Of a stretch of DNA of 64,000 nucleotides, positions 62,459 through 64,000 are shown in pieces; the stretch's first letter is position 1; each line of letters opens with the position of its first letter. The DNA lies in contig CAXBBL010000001.1 of assembly GCA_963974215.1 (NCBI GenBank), positions 124,001 to 188,000 of the forward strand, in the 5' to 3' direction. This DNA comes from Croceimicrobium sp963974215 (GTDB taxonomy: Bacteria; Bacteroidota; Bacteroidia; Flavobacteriales; Schleiferiaceae). Both the position numbers and the translations under genes were made by a program. The notes beneath the pieces were generated by a model. It worked only from the letters and a program-made list of their open reading frames with translations, was not told the DNA's origin and made no database searches.

Positions 62459-63937
62459 TTAATCGCGCTGACGGTAGCCCGTCGCATTAATATATTTTTT
62501 CTCTTGGAAGTTTAAAACCGTTTGCTTGATGAAGTAATTTCTCGACAAGATGCCGATCAAACCCAATGCGGCTAAGAATATCAAGCCGTAATTCCCATCC
62601 CACAATAAATCGAAAGCGTAGACCATTAGCATGGGTACTACCATTAAAGGGATAACAATTAAAAACTGGGCTGCACCCGTGCCTTGGTAGTTAAAAGCAC
62701 TCCCGCGACTAAGGTCAATGGGCTTTTTATTATAGGTGCTGGCGAATATTAAAACCAAGGTATTTACACCCACATTGTATATAAAACAAGCTGTATTTAT
62801 ATAGATGGCCTTCATGCCGAAATAGCCGTAAGGCAAGGTTAGAACATACATAATTACCGCACTAAAGGCCAATAAATAGTATTTCGATTTATAATACTCT
62901 TCCATGTGGTAAGCGCGGGTAAGAATACCATCAAAATAAGCGCTTTCCCAACTTACTAAAAACTGTCCGTAATTGATTAAGAAGATGCCGGTCATGAAAA
63001 TCCCCACGAAGAGTAACCAGCTTATACTTTCCTTGTACATGGGGTTGGTGTAGAAAATTAAACCATAAGCCGAAAAGAAAAGCGTCATCCACAAAATGGT
63101 TTTGGTTCGCTTGTTTCGCGTAATCAACTTTAGCTCATTGGCCATCATTAAACCTAAAGGCCCGCGTTGCTCCAAGAAAGAAAAACGGGTGCTACTCGCC
63201 TCTTTGGCTGCGACCTTCCAACGATCGAGGTGGGTCATTTTTAGGAGAAAGCGGAAGTTCACCAAATAGATTAGAGCCATTAAGCCAAAACTTATTAATC
63301 CTAAAAGCGGATCTGCGCCCAGCGGTCCAAAAATACTTTTCGATAATTCGGTCAGGGAAAACCAATCCATAAAATCGCCCAAAAAGGCCAGCGCCACAAC
63401 TAATGCTACCGCGCCAAATATTTTAACATTTACCGCTAAAACGCGCTTCACGTAAATGGCTAAAAAGTGATTGGTAAAAACAAATCCCAAAAGAGCCAAA
63501 AACCATAGTACTGCATCGCTTGGCCCTTGCTCAACCGCCATTACGCGAATGGCCCAAGGCGTAATTAAAAAGAGGGGCAATAAATTAAAGAAGCTAAAAA
63601 TGGAGCTCCCTAATAAGTAGTTTATCACCTTCGATTTAGCGATGGGAAGCACCAAATAATGCTGCACGGTGAGCACGGTAAGGTCTTGTAAAAAGAAGCG
63701 CATTACTAAGTCCACCAATAAATAATAGAGTACAAATCCCATGAAAATGGGAGTAAGCACAGCCGGCTCGTCAAAAGCCTGATTTAGTATTTCCTTGGCG
63801 AAATAACCCAAGGCACCAAAACTCGCTAAGAAGTAAAGGGCCACAATGGTCATTAAAATCTTCACGCCCCAGCCCTGCCGAAAGAAGGAACTGCGCGTGG
63901 TTTTACGCCACTGATGCTTTAACAAAGTAATGTACAT
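62459..63937 (-). CDS. DUF5687 membrane protein, ABC permease partner
   Basis: 492 residues with about 12 hydrophobic helices (LMTIVALYFLASFGALGYFA, TPIFMGFVLYYLLVDLVM and others) and the DUF5687 opening YITLLKHQWRKTTRSSFFRQ. In Bacteroidota this family is encoded next to ABC ATPases and is taken to be the permease. The ATG at 63937 starts the reading frame. The upstream DNA to the window end is AT-rich and holds no other gene. Confidence 0.9.
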   Translation of the reverse strand: MYITLLKHQWRKTTRSSFFRQGWGVKILMTIVALYFLASFGALGYFAKEILNQAFDEPAVLTPIFMGFVLYYLLVDLVMRFFLQDLTVLTVQHYLVLPIAKSKVINYLLGSSIFSFFNLLPLFLITPWAIRVMAVEQGPSDAVLWFLALLGFVFTNHFLAIYVKRVLAVNVKIFGAVALVVALAFLGDFMDWFSLTELSKSIFGPLGADPLLGLISFGLMALIYLVNFRFLLKMTHLDRWKVAAKEASSTRFSFLEQRGPLGLMMANELKLITRNKRTKTILWMTLFFSAYGLIFYTNPMYKESISWLLFVGIFMTGIFLINYGQFLVSWESAYFDGILTRAYHMEEYYKSKYYLLAFSAVIMYVLTLPYGYFGMKAIYINTACFIYNVGVNTLVLIFASTYNKKPIDLSRGSAFNYQGTGAAQFLIVIPLMVVPMLMVYAFDLLWDGNYGLIFLAALGLIGILSRNYFIKQTVLNFQEKKYINATGYRQRD

Positions 63938-64000
63938 AAGCTTGTTTATTTGGTATTAGTAGGCTTTAAGCTTCAATTATTACAAAGACTCAAAAATTTA

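Overview
The window comes from a member of the Bacteroidota, most likely a marine Flavobacteriales (Schleiferiaceae/Cryomorphaceae-like). Supporting signs are two very large secreted proteins with type IX secretion (T9SS) type A sorting tails, DUF3078 and DUF5687 proteins, a fused alpha/beta 2-oxoacid dehydrogenase E1, near absence of Shine-Dalgarno sequences, and several TAnnTTTG-type -7 boxes upstream of genes. No rRNA, tRNA or CRISPR array was found. The first gene is cut by the left edge of the window.

Layout. 1-3.7 kb: the end of a TonB-dependent receptor, a degraded stretch and a lipoprotein with an alpha/beta-hydrolase fold. 3.9-11 kb: five overlapping genes encoding an AraC-HTH protein, a membrane-spanning nSTAND1/WD40 NTPase, an outer-membrane barrel and two lipoproteins. 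Together they look like a trans-envelope signalling or conflict system. 11.2-13.3 kb: rpoN and a PAP2-like membrane protein. 13.3-15.2 kb: an AT-rich stretch of two unknown genes with cassette-like junctions. 15.2-27.9 kb: a barrel protein, lysS, a 1316-residue T9SS protein, a CDGSH iron-sulfur protein, mutS2, a DUF819 membrane protein and an M28 peptidase. 28-30.2 kb: non-coding DNA with 170-bp tandem repeats on both sides of a GxxExxY gene, followed by one copy of an inverted-repeat element. 30.2-36.3 kb: 2-oxoacid dehydrogenase E1, a DUF3078 protein, an enoyl-CoA hydratase and paaZ. 36.4-39.3 kb: an arylsulfotransferase-like protein, a 46-residue membrane protein and a sulfotransferase, joined by 1-nt overlaps. 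39.3-43.8 kb: a FabH-like synthase, a fasciclin lipoprotein and a prolyl oligopeptidase. 44.2-54.7 kb: a single 3502-residue T9SS surface protein. 55.4-60.3 kb: paaY, a secreted unknown protein, paaJ-type thiolase, a NrtR-like regulator with a palindromic operator, paaI and an unknown protein. 60.7-63.9 kb: an orphan ParD antitoxin, a ferredoxin gene broken by an insertion, and an ABC ATPase with its DUF5687 permease.

The most striking observation is a family of about 261-bp non-coding elements with roughly 33-bp terminal inverted repeats, two mirror-image internal palindromes and TTTAA target duplications. Four copies lie at 29.6, 43.9, 55.1 and 61.2 kb. The last one sits inside a 2Fe-2S ferredoxin gene; removing the element plus one TTTAA restores the reading frame and the fourth cluster-ligating cysteine, which is direct evidence of past transposition. 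The next most interesting are the nSTAND1 operon with a triple TATGTTGC motif upstream, and the GxxExxY gene embedded in a 170-bp periodic array.

Metabolically, the window suggests aerobic phenylacetyl-CoA catabolism (paaZ, paaY, paaJ, paaI, enoyl-CoA hydratase) and branched-chain 2-oxoacid oxidation. Peptide turnover (M28, S9) and adhesion through large secreted proteins are also represented.
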